Below, one piece after another: positions 32,960 through 45,471 of a DNA stretch of 64,000 nt. The notes beneath the pieces were generated by a model. It made no database searches. It was not told where the DNA came from and saw only the letters and a list, made by a program, of their open reading frames with translations. The first letter of the stretch is position 1, and the number at the start of each line of letters is the position of its first letter. The DNA lies in contig NC_090034.1 in the NCBI RefSeq assembly GCF_037176765.1, positions 20,468,375-20,532,374 on the forward strand. The letters run 5' to 3'. A program made the position numbers and the translations under genes. The DNA comes from Anolis sagrei (Eukaryota > Chordata > Lepidosauria > Squamata > Anolidae).

Positions 32960-33472
32960 ACTGAATGTACGGGTTTATATAGGATAACCAGGAAGCCCCG
33001 CCTCTCAAACAAAGCAGCTCTGAATGCAATTAAATTTAACCAAAGCTTATCCTGAAGCAGAAGGAAACAAACTGGATTCCTGCTTCCTCAACTTCTGTGG
33101 AAGCCCAGCTGCCCCTGGGGTTCAGACGCTGGTTTATATAGGATAACCAGGAAGCCCCGCCTCTCAAACAAAGCAGTTAATTTTTAAACTCAGAAAGCCC
33201 CGCCTCTCAAACAAAGCAGCTCTGAAAGCAATTAAATTTAACCAAAGTTTATCCTGAAGCAGAAGGAAACAAACTGGATTCCTGCTTCCTCAACTTCTGT
33301 GGAAGCCCAGCTGCCCCTGGGGTTCAGACGCTGGTTTATATAGGATAACCAGGAAGCCCTGCCTCTCAAACAAAGCAGCTCTGAATGCAATTAAATTTAA
33401 CCAAAGCTTATCCTGAAGCAGAAGGAAACAAACTGGATTCCTGCTTCCTCAACTTCTGTGGAAGCCCAGCTG
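32960..33472 (-). promoter_or_regulatory. CR1 5' tandem monomers with TATA boxes
   Basis: Two and a half copies of a unit of about 160-200 bp (aagccccgcctctcaaacaa, then cagaaggaaacaaactggat and aacttctgtggaagcccag). On the minus strand each unit carries CCTATATAAACC, at about 32972, 33131 and 33332. This suggests repeated core promoters upstream of ORF1. Confidence 0.7.
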
Positions 33473-34136
33473 TGGCAGGTATCTATGGCAGGTATCCTCG
33501 GAGATTCTGAGGTCTGTTGGAAACCAAGCAAGTGAGGTTTATATACCTGTGTAATAATGTCCAGGGTGGGAAAAATAACTCTTTGTCTGTTTGAAGCAAG
33601 CGTGAATGTTTCAATTTGGTCAGATTGATTAGCATTGAATGGCCTTGCAGCTTCGAAGCCTGGCTGCTTCCTGCCTGGTGGAATCCTTTTTGAGCAGTTG
33701 TTAGATGTCCCCAATTGTTTCTTGTCTGGATTTCCTGTTCCCTGAATGTTGTTTACTGTTCTAAATTTAGATTTTTTTTAACATACTGGTAGCCAAAATC
33801 TGGCTATTTTCATGGATTCCTCCTTTCTGTTGAAATTGTCCACAGGCTTGTGGATTTCAATGGCTTCTCTGTTTAGTCTGACATGGTGGTTGTTAGAGTG
33901 GTGCAGCATTTCTGGGTTCTCAAATAATATTATTTGTCCAGGTTGGTTCATCCAAGTGCTCTGCTATGGCTGACTTCTCTGGCTGAATTAGTCTGCAGTG
34001 CCTTTCATGTTCCTAGATTTGTGTTTGGATGCTGCATTTGGTAGTTCCTATGTAGACTTGTCCTGTATCTCCTGTATTTATGAACCAAAATCTTTTCCAT
34101 TGATAAGACTATTTAATTGGTTACCAGTATTTTAAA

Positions 34137-34565
34137 AAAACCACTAGAATCAAGATAGTAAATAAGGAACACCACTCAGAAACAAGGGAACTCCAGACAA
34201 CCAACAATCAAGTGCCAGTTAACATCCCCCAAACAAAAGATGCCTTCAGACAACAGAGGCCAGGCTACCTCCATGCAGCTACCCTCTCTGATTGACTTTG
34301 CAGCTTCATGGCTACTCATGCTATTCAAGCTTGCTAATTGCAACATCCACACTTGCTTCAAACAGACAAGGGTTCTTTCTCCCACTCTGGACATTATTCC
34401 ACATACATACATACATACACACAAACACATTCACTTGCTTCACTGCCAACAGAAACTCTGAAGATGCCACTAGCCACAGATGCAGGAGAGAATGCTGCCT
34501 GGAACATGACCATACAGCCTGAAAAACTCACAGCAAACCAGTGATTCTGGCCACGAAAGCCTTTG
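34137..34565 (+). mobile_element. Second Penelope-like fragment, opposite orientation
   Basis: Plus-strand PLE 3' region (gtaaataaggaacaccactc to atgaccatacagcctgaaaa). The terminal repeat is diverged. It sits next to the PLE ending at 34078 but points the other way. A (CATA)n run lies at 34405-34425. Confidence 0.7.
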
Positions 34566-36119
34566 ACAACAAAATGGAACTGTATTTTCGGATTATTTCT
34601 ACCAGTACTTTGAAGTCCTCTTTGGCCACTGAGATTAAAGACCTCTCTCAGTTTTTGCCTGTGTCTCGTTCGATGTTTTGGCTGCGCAATATGCCGGACT
34701 CACAGACCCACGGCTTAGCAGTACCCATTTGGTGAAAAGAAAACTTAAATGCTTAATGTTTATTTTTGTTCACAGAGACTATTATTATTCCCTTATTTCC
34801 TCTAAATATTACATTTATTGGAAGACATTTTCTGTGCTTCCTGTTGTAAGACATATTCCTTGCAATCGTTCCCCACTTTCTCCCACTCTTTCCACACTGA
34901 GCAAATATATGGAACTATGGGTGCAGCCACACTGTGGAAGGAATGCAATTTGGCCCCTCATGGCAATGGGATCCCTTCAGCTTTGTCAAACTACAACTCC
35001 CAGGTTCCCGTCATTGGGCCACGGTAGTTTAAGTGGCACTCCTTCAACAATGTGGACACAATCAGCTATGACTGAACAATGCAGTTGCTCAATCAGGTTT
35101 AATAGCTCTGAGTCAGTGATGCTCCTGTTTACCAGCAAGGAATCCTTATGACAAAGCAGTACAAGTCTTGTTATCACCATGGCATCTTGCCCCAAAACAA
35201 GCTTATCACGAGGAAGGATCCCTGCCACGGCCTTTTTTGAGAATGTCTCCACAGACGGGTGCCTCCGCTGTCTCTGGAAAACCCTTTGCGTCGTTGCTGT
35301 GACTCATTCCCAAAACCAACAGGTAGTGACTGGACTTCGACGTCCATCATCCAATGTCAGGGGAGAACTATGGGGGGGAATGAGGGCATCCCTCACCAAA
35401 AAGTTAGATATTATTCCAGAAATAAAAGGAAATGCCCCTTTGTCGCTCAGTTTGCTATCACCACAGTAACTTAGAACCTCGGTTCTGCATTCAGGAGATT
35501 GTCACACTACACCTTTTTCCCAATGTTTTATTAAGTTTCAACAAAATGCATCCATCATCAAAAAGGACACACTTAAACCAAGCAAACATAAAATAATCGA
35601 ACTACATAATAAAAATGAAGACACTACTTCAATGTCTTATCTAGACTTCCTTCTTTGAGGTTAATCTTCTTGCATTCCATCTGGTGAATTTGTTTATTAT
35701 TCCTTCCTTATTTCCTCTAAATGTTGTATTTATTTCTAGACATTTCCTATCCTTTCTGTTGCAAGAAATAGTCCTTGCAATCGTTCTCCACTTTCTTCCA
35801 CTCTTTCCACACCTTGTTTACAGAGGTCCCTTAAGTGGCTGAGGGGGAAAAGGAAGGAGCCTGAGGCTCTTAGGAATTGTGGGAGTTGATGTCCAAAACA
35901 ACTGGAGGGCCCAATTTTGCCCATGCTTGATCTATGATGTTTTGAATATACAGTGCTGTGATTCCACTTTAAATCTAATAGCCGCCTTCTTTGGAATTCT
36001 GGGCTTTGCAGTTGAAGGAGGCTCTGGAGGGTTTTTATAAAGGGCCCTTCCATAACTGCAAATTCCAGGATTCCAAAGGAGTAAATATGAGTGTAGGTAC
36101 TCAGTGGTGCCTAGGTTAG
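34566..36119. other. Intergenic region with a duplicated unclassified repeat
   Basis: Two related blocks, 34740-34900 and 35660-35825, share 'ccttatttcctctaaatntt' and 'ccttgcaatcgttctccact'. Their family is unknown (possibly LINE 3' ends). Two old MITE copies (34915-35060, 35940-36060) and a foldback near 35830-35935 are also present. The open frames at 34541-35474 show no recognisable protein. No gene seen. Confidence 0.45.
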
Positions 36120-36545
36120 GTATCTGGTAATTTGTAATGCTATATCTTTGAAACAGTCATCATTTCTGGATTTTATGAGTGGACCCATTAAGAAAATGTA
36201 TAAGGATATATGTGGACTACAACTCACATCATGTCAAGTCAATCCCCCTCAAACCTTGCCAGTAGCTTAAGTTGGTCAAGTTGGGTCTATGTGCCAAGTT
36301 TGATCCAGATCCATTGTCAGTGGGACTCACAGTGCTCTCTGAATACGGTGGACAATAATGCCCATCGTCCAGAATCAATCCTCCCCAGTATTTCCTGTTG
36401 GTCATGCGAGGTCTGTGTGCATCTAGATCTGTTGTCGGTGGGACTCACAGTGCACTCTAAAACTGAGGGCCAATAGGAAATTACCCACAAACATAGATAC
36501 ATAAACTTTATTATTACATTTTTAGATATAGAAGATTACTACGAT
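36120..36545 (-). mobile_element. Unclassified non-autonomous element, 3' end
   Basis: The phrases 'gatccattgtcagtggga' and 'gggactcacagtgctctctg' and a terminal 'tagatatag' recur at 51372-51600. The family may include 59087-60320. AATAAA on the minus strand at 36507-36512 lies inside it and could serve CIAO3, whose stop is about 340 bp away. Confidence 0.45.
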
Positions 36546-36849
36546 GCAATGTCTTTTCCGATACAAAGGAGAGGATCTGCTTGTATCCCGTGATGCTGCC
36601 GTTGGAAGTATCTCCTAAATCTGTGCTTTTTGAGCAGAGGCACATTATGTGATATTATTGAGAGAGTGAAGCTACTTACTGGGACAATGAACGCTGCTGA
36701 TCTTAGACTCAGACATCATGACATTTATCCTAATCCAATCCCATAGGGATTTAAGGAAAAGGTAGTCTCCTGTCTTGCCAGCTCCGTCCCAGAAGTGGAG
36801 AGGACCCTTGCAACCTCCATGCGATTCTCAGGTCTGTCCCTTCTCGCTT

Positions 36850-39800
36850 TCACCACTTGATACCAAAGCCCGTGTTGGCCCTCTCCACTGCATGGTATTG
36901 CGTGTGGAGGGCCTCTCGGATCCTCTCCAAAGATGGGCTGCCCAGCCACTGCTCGTAGAGGTCCGCAACAGTTCTGTTTGTCTCTGGGTCCTCCGGCGGG
37001 ACAGATTCATACACACTCTCCACCTCCTGGAGCAGGTCCTTGCTGGTTTCCCCTTCCGCTTTGATTTGGCCCCCGCCGTTCAAACACCCTGGAAAAGGAA
37101 GGCATCTTAGTGGGCCACAATTGGAACATGAGCCAAGGTATTTTTAGTGCCTTCTTTGGAGACTATTAAAGAGAGGATGGATGGCCATCTGTTGGGGTAC
37201 TTCACTGGTGTGATGCGGAAGTTTAAAAAGCCAGTGTGTTTCTAGGCTGCATCAATAGGAGTCTAGTATCTAAATTTAGAAAGAAATATGGGCTATGGCT
37301 TATTTATGAACATAAGAGGTTCTGTAGGTTTATTCTTAAGTTGAATTTGTATGTAAATCAGAATAGGTACATTTTGAAGTGTAACAAGGACTGTGTGTGT
37401 GTGTAAAAGTTTCCCTTGATATTAAGTCTAGTCGTGTGCGACTCTGGGGGTGGTGCTCATCTCCATTTCTAAGCTAGAGCCGGCATTGTCCATAGTCAAT
37501 GTCATGTGGCCAGCATGACTGCATGGAGTGCGTTACCTTTCCGCTGGAGCGGTGTCTATTGATTCACTCACATTTGCATATTTTCAAACTGCTAGGTTAG
37601 CAGGAGCTGGGCTAACAGCGGGAGCTCACCCCACTCCCCAGATTTGAACCGCTGACCTTTCGGTCAGCTTCAGAAGCTCAGTGGTTTAACCCTCTGCGCC
37701 ACAAGGGGGCCATGTGCTTTGGATAGCATAGGAAAGGGCTAACACCCATGCAGCATTTGTTTTGCCGTTTGTGCTGCTGTTCAGAAGATTCCACCTCACT
37801 TTCTGTCCCTGTGAGAATTGGATTTTGAACATTTTGGCTTGTTATAGAAATGGGGGTGTGGGGTGTGGATGCCTGGCTCAACAACAGTATATGTGAAAAA
37901 GATCTTGGGAGTCCTTGTCAACAGGAAGTGAACATGAGCCAGCAATGCGATGCGGCAGCTAAAAATGCCAATGGGATTCGGGCCTGCATCAATTGGAGTC
38001 TAGTGTCTAAATCCAGGGAAGACATGCTACCCCTCTAGTCGGCCTTGGTCAGACCACACCTGGAATCACACTGTGCTCAATTCTGGGCATCACAATTGAA
38101 GGGAGATGTGACTCTAAGCTGGAATGTGTCAAGAGGAGGAGGACTGAAAGGATCAAAGGACAGAAGAACAGGCCCTATAAGGAGTGGCTTAAAGAGTGGA
38201 CATGTTTAGCCTGAAGAAGAGAAGGCTAAGAGGAGACATGATGGCCATGTATAAATATGTGAGAGGAAATCAGAGGGAGGAGGGAGCAAGCTTGTTTTCT
38301 GCTGCCCTGGACACAGAACAATGGCTTCAAAGTACAGGAAATTAACATGAGGAAGAACTTCCTAATTGTGAGAGCTGTTCAGCATCTGAACTCTCTGCCC
38401 CAGAGTGTAGTGGAGTCTCTTTCTTTGGAGGCTTTTAAAAAGAGGCTGGGTGGCCAACTGTCACGGGTGCTTTGAATATGATTTTCCTGCTTCTTGGCAG
38501 GAGATTGGACTGGATGGCCTACAAGGTCTCTTCCAACTCTTAAGATTCTAAGGACTGGAGCCCCCAGTGCTGCAGTGGGTTAAAGCGCTGAGCAGCTGAG
38601 CTTGTTGACCGAAAGGTCGCAGGTTCGATTCCGGGGAGTGGCGTGAGCTTTCGCTGTCAGGCCCAGCTTCTGCCAACCTAGCAGTTCAAAAACATGCAAA
38701 TGAGAGTAGATCAATAGGTACCGCTCCGGCAGGAAGGTAACGGCGCCCCATGCAGTCATGCCAGCCACATTACATTGGAGGTGTCTACGGACAACGCTGG
38801 CTCTTCGGCTTAGAAATGGAGATGAGCACCACACCCCAGAGTCAGACATGACTGGACTTAATGTCAGGGGACAACCTTTACCTTTTTAAGGACTGGGGAT
38901 AAAACTTCAGGGGAGACCCCTTTTCCCCATGATAATAACTCTTCCAGGAGTGGATTTCCCTTCTGAGGGGAAGATTCCTCTTACTTTCTGCTGTTTCATT
39001 CCCGTTCTTAACTAGGAGTCGTTTGTAAGTCGGATGTTTACACACACACGTACAGGCAGTCCCCGAGTTACAAACATGTATATATTAAAGGGATCTCTGA
39101 CTCTTTAGTAGACTACAAGTTAGACATGAGCCAACAGTGTGATGTGGCAGCCAAAAAGCCCAATGCGATTCTAGGCTGCATCAACAGGAGTGTAGTGTCT
39201 AGACCAAGGAAAGTTATAGCTCCACTCTTTTCTACTTTAGTCAGGCCTCACCTGGGATAACTATGTATCCACTTCTGGGTAAAGCAATCTAAGGAAATGG
39301 ATAAGATGGAGGGTGTCCAGAGAAGGGCAATCCAAAAGGGCAAAGGTCTGGAAACCACAAATCCCTCTGAGCAGCAGCTTTGTGAGCTGGGGATGTTGAG
39401 TTTGGAGAAGAGAAGGCTCAGGTAAGGGGACATTAGAGCCATGTTTAAATATTGGAATGGATGTCCTATTGAGGACCGGGAAAGCTTGCTTTCTGCTGCT
39501 CCAGAGACTGGGACTCAATGGAGCCATGGATTCAAACATCGGGAAAAGAGATTCCACCTAAACATGAGAAAGGCCTTCCTAACAATCAGAGCTGTTCAAA
39601 CATGGTATATTCTTCCTTGAAGTCCAATGGAAGCTGCTTCCTTCTCTAAAGGTTTTTCAGCAGAGGATGGCAATCTGCTAGGAGTGTTTTGACTGTGTCT
39701 TCGTGCATGACAGGGGTTGGACTGGATGGCCTTTAGGGACCTCTCCCCTCTCTAGGACTCCCTAGCCCTATTTTTCCATGAACCTTCCAATGTCTATAAG

Positions 39801-41886
39801 GCTGGATGGCCATCTGCCAGGTGAGACTGGATGGTATCTTTCAGAACAGGGTTGGACTGAATGGCCCTTGGGTTCCCCTTCCAAGTCTAGGATTCGACTA
39901 ACGCAGATTCTCTCCCACCTTTGAGGACCAGACTCCCAGATCTTGGGTGGCATTTGGGGGCTTTCGATTCGACCCCTTACCTGACGGACAGGCCATCACC
40001 TCGATGTAGTGGTAGGGCGACTTCCCCCGCTTGAGTTTCTGCACCACGTTCTGGATGTTCCGGAATCCGTAGGCCAGGGCGAAGAGCAAGAGGGTCTCCC
40101 CGTCCTTCTCCAGGGCCACTTCTTGGAAATCCTTGTTTCTGGGAAGGAAAGCCATGGAGAAAGTGGGGAAGGGAGGCCCAAGTGCTAGGCACCGGAACCA
40201 GGAGCTGTCCACAGTGAGGGGAAGGGATCGGATTCCACTCACTTTAGGGTTTTGTACTGAATCTCTTCCACTTGGATCCCAAAGAGTTCCTTTGCTGCAT
40301 GTTTGTAGATGTGCTCCAAGTAGCCCCCGGAGCCACCCCCGGAGTGGCCCTTGAGGAGCCGATCCTCGGAGAGATCGCTAAAACTATAAGAAGACGGAAA
40401 GAAGGGCAAGTTGGAAGTCACATGGGCAGAACAAATCTACTACTACTACTACTACTACTACTACTAATAATAATAATATATGGATAGGAGTTGTAGTTTA
40501 CCCACACCCAAAGAGCGCTGTGAACCCACCCCCACCAACAATGGATCTGGACCAAACCTGGCGTACATACCCAACATGGCTGACTTTTTACTGTTGGAGG
40601 GGCTTGGAGGGAACTGACCTTGGATGTTGGGAGTTATAGTTCACCCACACCCAAAGACCCATGTGTATCCTACATCCAGAAAGCCATGTGAATTTCTTTC
40701 TAATGGGACCATTCATAACATGACCATTCATAATATCCAAAACCCAAACAATGATTGTTTCTAATATTTATCATTATATATTAGCTAACCTGGACATTGC
40801 CATGTACCTAAACTAGTAAATAAATAAATTTACTGGCACTTCTCAAATGTGGGATTATTTATTTCCTCAAATAAATCTAAATAAATTTATTTCCTAAAAT
40901 AAATACAAATTAATTTAATTGCACCTCTTAGATGTGGCATTATTTACTCTAAATAAATAAATTTACTCACATCTGTAAAAAGCAGGATTATTTACTCCAA
41001 TAAGGCACAGGAGGCATGTTTGGTTTTAGCAGAAAAGAGCTCCCCTCTCTGCAAATCAAAACCAAAAATGACCTCCCAGTTGCTTCCAGTTCACATAAAT
41101 AGACTGGTGCTTGTTATCAACACAAACTGGTACTTGCTATCAACAAATAAACAAACAAACAAACAAACAAATGGAGTGGAGATATACAAATCTAGCAAGG
41201 ACAAAGGATCTTACATGGCATCCAAGGGGGCAGGTTCCACTTCGGAAAGGGATCCCCCTTCCTGCTCCAAGAGCTTTAGGACTTCTCCTAGAAGGCAAGG
41301 AAAGAAGAGGCACAGGTTGACTTTGCAATCACTCAATGCCTCTGAAAGGGTCAAGGCAGCGAGATGGCGACCCACCAGTCGTAATGACACAATCCACTTC
41401 CCGGGTTTGATGCTCTTGGAGGAAGAAATCTGGCCGGGAGGCTTCCAGCTTCTTATCGTAGCAAGGCATCACTGCCACGTGGTAGATCTGGCTGGGCGCT
41501 ACATGCTATGGCAAAAAAGAAAGACGAGAACATGAATCGGTCCAACATCGATCCATTCCCCCTTATTGTTCCCAGCCGCACCATGGAGGCAATGTTTTAG
41601 TTATCCTCTCTTTAAGCCCTTTAGGGATTTGAGAGTCCCTGAACAAAGCCAAAAGTAAACTGAAAGCCATTGCACCAGTGCAAGGCTAGACGTTCGTGAC
41701 CTCTAAAGACTACTCGTCATGTTTGTTGTAGTCTTTAGGAAGAACTTGAAGACCTGGCTGTTCCGATGTGCCTTTCCAGAATAGGAAAACTCCAACAACC
41801 TGTCCCAGAAGCACTTTATTAGACTTTAAGATTGCTTGCACACTGCACTTACCCTAAAATCCGACATACCACCTGTCACATCAGCA

Positions 41887-41928
<42 letters not shown>

Positions 41929-42720
41929 TTTATTTGTACCCCGCTAGCATCTCCCGAAGGACTCGATGCGGCTTACATAGGCCAAGGCCTCAAAACACAA
42001 TACAACAAAACAACACCTAAAGCAAATTAAAAACAGTTAAGCAGTATAAACAACAAGCAATAAACAATACATCAAGACACTATAAAAACTGGGCCGGGCC
42101 AGAGTAATGGGTACAAGATTAAAAGTGCTGATGTGGCAGGAATCTGTACCCATTACATTTGGCCCGGCCCCAGTTTTATTGTGTTTTGGTGTATTGTTTT
42201 ATTGTTTTTGATATTGCTTTAATTGTTTTGATTTGCTTTAAGTTGTGTATTTGTTATGCTATGTTTTTGAGGCCTTGGCCTTTGTAAGCCGCATCGAGTC
42301 CTTCAGGAGATGCTAGCAGGGTACAAATAAAGTTAATAATAATAATAATAATAATAATAGTCCAATAGGCTTTTAATATGATTGTTATTGGTTTTAATAA
42401 TCCATCTTTCATAAGTCCCAAACTTAATTCTATTCTAATCTTTTGAGACATTGCACAGCTTTGATTGTTAGTCTTGAATCTCCTTGAGAGAGAAAGAGGA
42501 AGCAGCATAGAAATATTATAAATAATAATAATGATAACAATAATTGTCAGCCCAAATATTTTGGCCCACCACCTTTCTCATGAAATTGCTGGGTGCAGAA
42601 GAAACAGACCTGCTGCTTGGCAAAGGATACTACTACTAACAACAACAACAACAACAACAACAGAATCTGCTGAGTGTGGAAGAGATAGACCTGCTGCTTG
42701 GCAAAGGATACAGATATAAA

Positions 42721-42752
<32 letters not shown>

Positions 42753-42823
42753 ATAATAATAATAATCTGCTGAATGTGGAAGAAATGGACCTGCTGCTTG
42801 GCAAAGGATACAAATATAAATAC

Positions 42824-42859
<36 letters not shown>

Positions 42860-45434
42860 CTGCTGAGTGTGGAATGATGGGCCTGCTCCTAGGCAAAGGA
42901 TACAAATTTTATAAATAATAATAATAATAATAATTTGCTGAGTGCAGAATAGATACACCTGCTGTTTGGCAAAGAACACAAATACTATAAATAATAATAG
43001 TAATAATAATAATCTGCTGAGTGCCGAAGAGACAAACCTGCTGCTCGGCGAAGTGGCTCTTCACCAGGGACCCCATGACCTGCTGTGGTGACTTGGCAGT
43101 ACTGATGTAGGGGAGGATAAAGCTCCCGTGGGTCTTTTCAGCATAGCAGATCCAGCCTGGAAAGGACCCAAAAGGAAAGGCAAAATCTTTATCTCAAAGA
43201 TAGTGCAGTCAGAAAAGGGGGTTGGATTGGATGACCCTTGGGTTTCCCTTCTAAGTCTAGCATTCTATGATTCAGAGGCTGGGTGGCCATCTGTCGGGAG
43301 GGTTTGGATTGTGTTCTCCTGCCTGGCTGAAGCCGATTGGACTGGATGGCCCTTAGGGCCGTTTCCATCTCTAGGATTTGATAATGTACTTTTCCATATT
43401 TCTGGTGTTAATAAGGTTAGACGGCCATCTGTTGGGAGGGATTGGTGTCTTCCTTTATGGCAGAATGCCCTTGGACTGGATGGTCTTTGTGGTCCCAATT
43501 TTTAAGATTCTATAATTCTATAGCCCTGTTTTTCCATTAACGTTCGAATGCCTATGAGGATGCATGGCCATCTGTTGGGAGGGATTGGGTGGTGTCTTCC
43601 TCTTGGCAGAAAGGGGCTTGGACTGGATGGCCCTTGTAGGTCTCTCCCAACTCTAGGATTCTATGATTCAGAGACTGGGTGGCCTTCTGTTGGGAGGGCT
43701 TTGATGATGCCTTTCTGTATTGCAAAAGGGAGTTTGACTGAATGACCTTTGGGGGTTCCTTCCCAATCTAGGATTTTATGATTCGAACACCATTGTGGGA
43801 CAGTCGTCCTCCAGAAGGGGACGGGGGCATCTTAAGGGCCTCTGTTCCCTCTCTCTTCCTCACCGGGGCAAGCAGCGGCTAGCATGGGCAAAGCCCCCTT
43901 GTCTTCCGTCCGCCTCCGGAAGCGCTGGACGAACTCCCGCTGGCTTTCTATCAGGCTGAAGTTCCGGGAGAATGTCGTATCGAAGACAAAATCAACACCT
44001 GGGAAAAATCAGGAAGAGATGTCTGTGTAGAGAAACTTAGGGTATATCTACACTACAGAATACAGTCGTCCTCCAGAAGGCCAATAGTGAAAGGACCAAG
44101 GCAGAGACATCTCCAGCTCATCACCTGTTTGGGTATCAACCAGCATGTCAACGACTTAAATCAAGACATAGTTTTCTTAGATCTACAGAGACACTCGCTG
44201 GAACACCCCAGCAAGCGAGAGTCCAAAAGTGGCAGGCCCAAACCCAGCTCCTCAATCCATGGGTGATACCAGATGAGAGACTCCCCCCTGGGCACACAGA
44301 AGACTGGGCGACTTGGAAGGCGCTGAACAGACTGCACTCTGGCACCACGAGATGCAGAGCCAACCTTCAGAAATGGGGCTACAGGGTGGAATCCTCGGCA
44401 TGCGAGTGCGGAGAAGAACAAACCACTGACCACCTGCTGCAATGCACCCTGAGCCCTGCCACATGCACGATGGAGGACCCTCTTGCGGCAACACCAGAGG
44501 CACTCCAAGTGGCCAGATACTGGTCAAAGGACATTTAACCAACTACCACATTTGCAAAATCTGTGTGCTTTTTTTTCTTTTTCTTTTTAATCTGTGTGTT
44601 TGTTTTGCTCTGTTAGAATTGTAACATAATGGTATGGTTGCTGATGACACGATAAATAAATAAACTACAGAATAAACACAGTTTGACAGCCCTTTAACTT
44701 GTTGGGGTGGGGGCGAATTTCCTAAAAGGAATAAACATTTAAAAGTGGTAAAGTAGCAACCACAGCAGCAGATCAGAAGCTTCAGCAATTCAGGAGCAGA
44801 GCCAAGCTTTGAACAGATATAAAAGACTTTAGTCAAAGAGTTACATATCTAGACAGGAAAGTTAACACAGGGCCTCGCTATCTAAATAACTGACTGACAG
44901 CAGACATCTTGCCTCTCTCCATGCTCACAGGAGAAAAATGAAATGGAAGACTTGGGGGCTTGGCATGTGCTCAGAAAAGGAGGCATCTTCCTGGGAAGTA
45001 TGTAATGGAAGAATAGAGTGACAGGCAGACAGAAAGGTCAATGAAAGATGGACTTTTCCTTGCCAACTAACTCATCTACATATCTAAGTCCTTAATGAGG
45101 ACTACAAGCTTAGGCAGGATGTGGTTTGAGTTTCAACATAACTGCCATGCTATGGAATCCTGGGACTTATCCACCCAAGGATTGTCTACCCAAGAGAAGG
45201 CGAAAGACTTGCTTCGTCAAAACAAACTACAACTCCCAAGATTCCCTAGCTTTGAACTACAGCAGCTAAAGGTGCATCAAACTGCATAAATCCTACAACG
45301 TGTGTGTACTGCAAGTAACATGGTGAGGCATTCTATTGCATATCGTAAATGGCTAAAAATGATAAAATAAATGGCTCCTAGTACAAATGCTGTGTCTCGC
45401 CTTGAGCCAAAAAAGAGAGGTGGGTAATAAATAC

Positions 45435-45471
<37 letters not shown>

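Larger units (their letters stand above)
28635..33472 (-). mobile_element. Near full-length CR1 LINE
   Basis: About 4.8 kb. The 5' region (32891-33472) has tandem monomers. ORF1 is at 32890-31631. ORF2 runs from 31580 to about 28717 with one frameshift. The 3' end consists of short ATCATAGA-type repeats at 28635-28655. It is the only near-complete LINE in the window and still has long open frames, so it is younger than the many CR1 fragments around it. It lies inside a PLE copy. Confidence 0.92.
28519..34078 (-). mobile_element. Penelope-like element split by a full-length CR1, with 13-bp target duplication
   Basis: PLE sequence occupies 28532-28634 and about 33473-34065. The direct repeat tatctcctgtatt at 28519-28531 and 34066-34078 bounds the whole. 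The right part encodes (minus strand) degraded GIY-YIG endonuclease text: GQVYIGTT, EHERHCRLIQPEKSAIAEH and NNHHVRLNREAIEIHK-like. The left part is the terminal repeat, cut by the CR1 inside the ribozyme-like region. The element is 5'-truncated and broken. Confidence 0.85.

Noticed and set aside
34541-35151. Overlapping plus-strand frames including SSLATEIKDLSQFLPVSRSM
   Set aside because: Not recognised as any family, no splice signals, and partly within a PLE and an old repeat. Left as unexplained sequence.
42547-42979. Minus-strand frames with FAKQQV repeated between poly-Ile and poly-Ser
   Set aside because: These are copies of the exon-6 end inside a minisatellite, not a gene; they are reported as a splice-site array.
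42555-43037. CRISPR-like regular repeats
   Set aside because: Repeats and spacers are not of constant length, the spacers are trinucleotide runs, and the context is a vertebrate intron.
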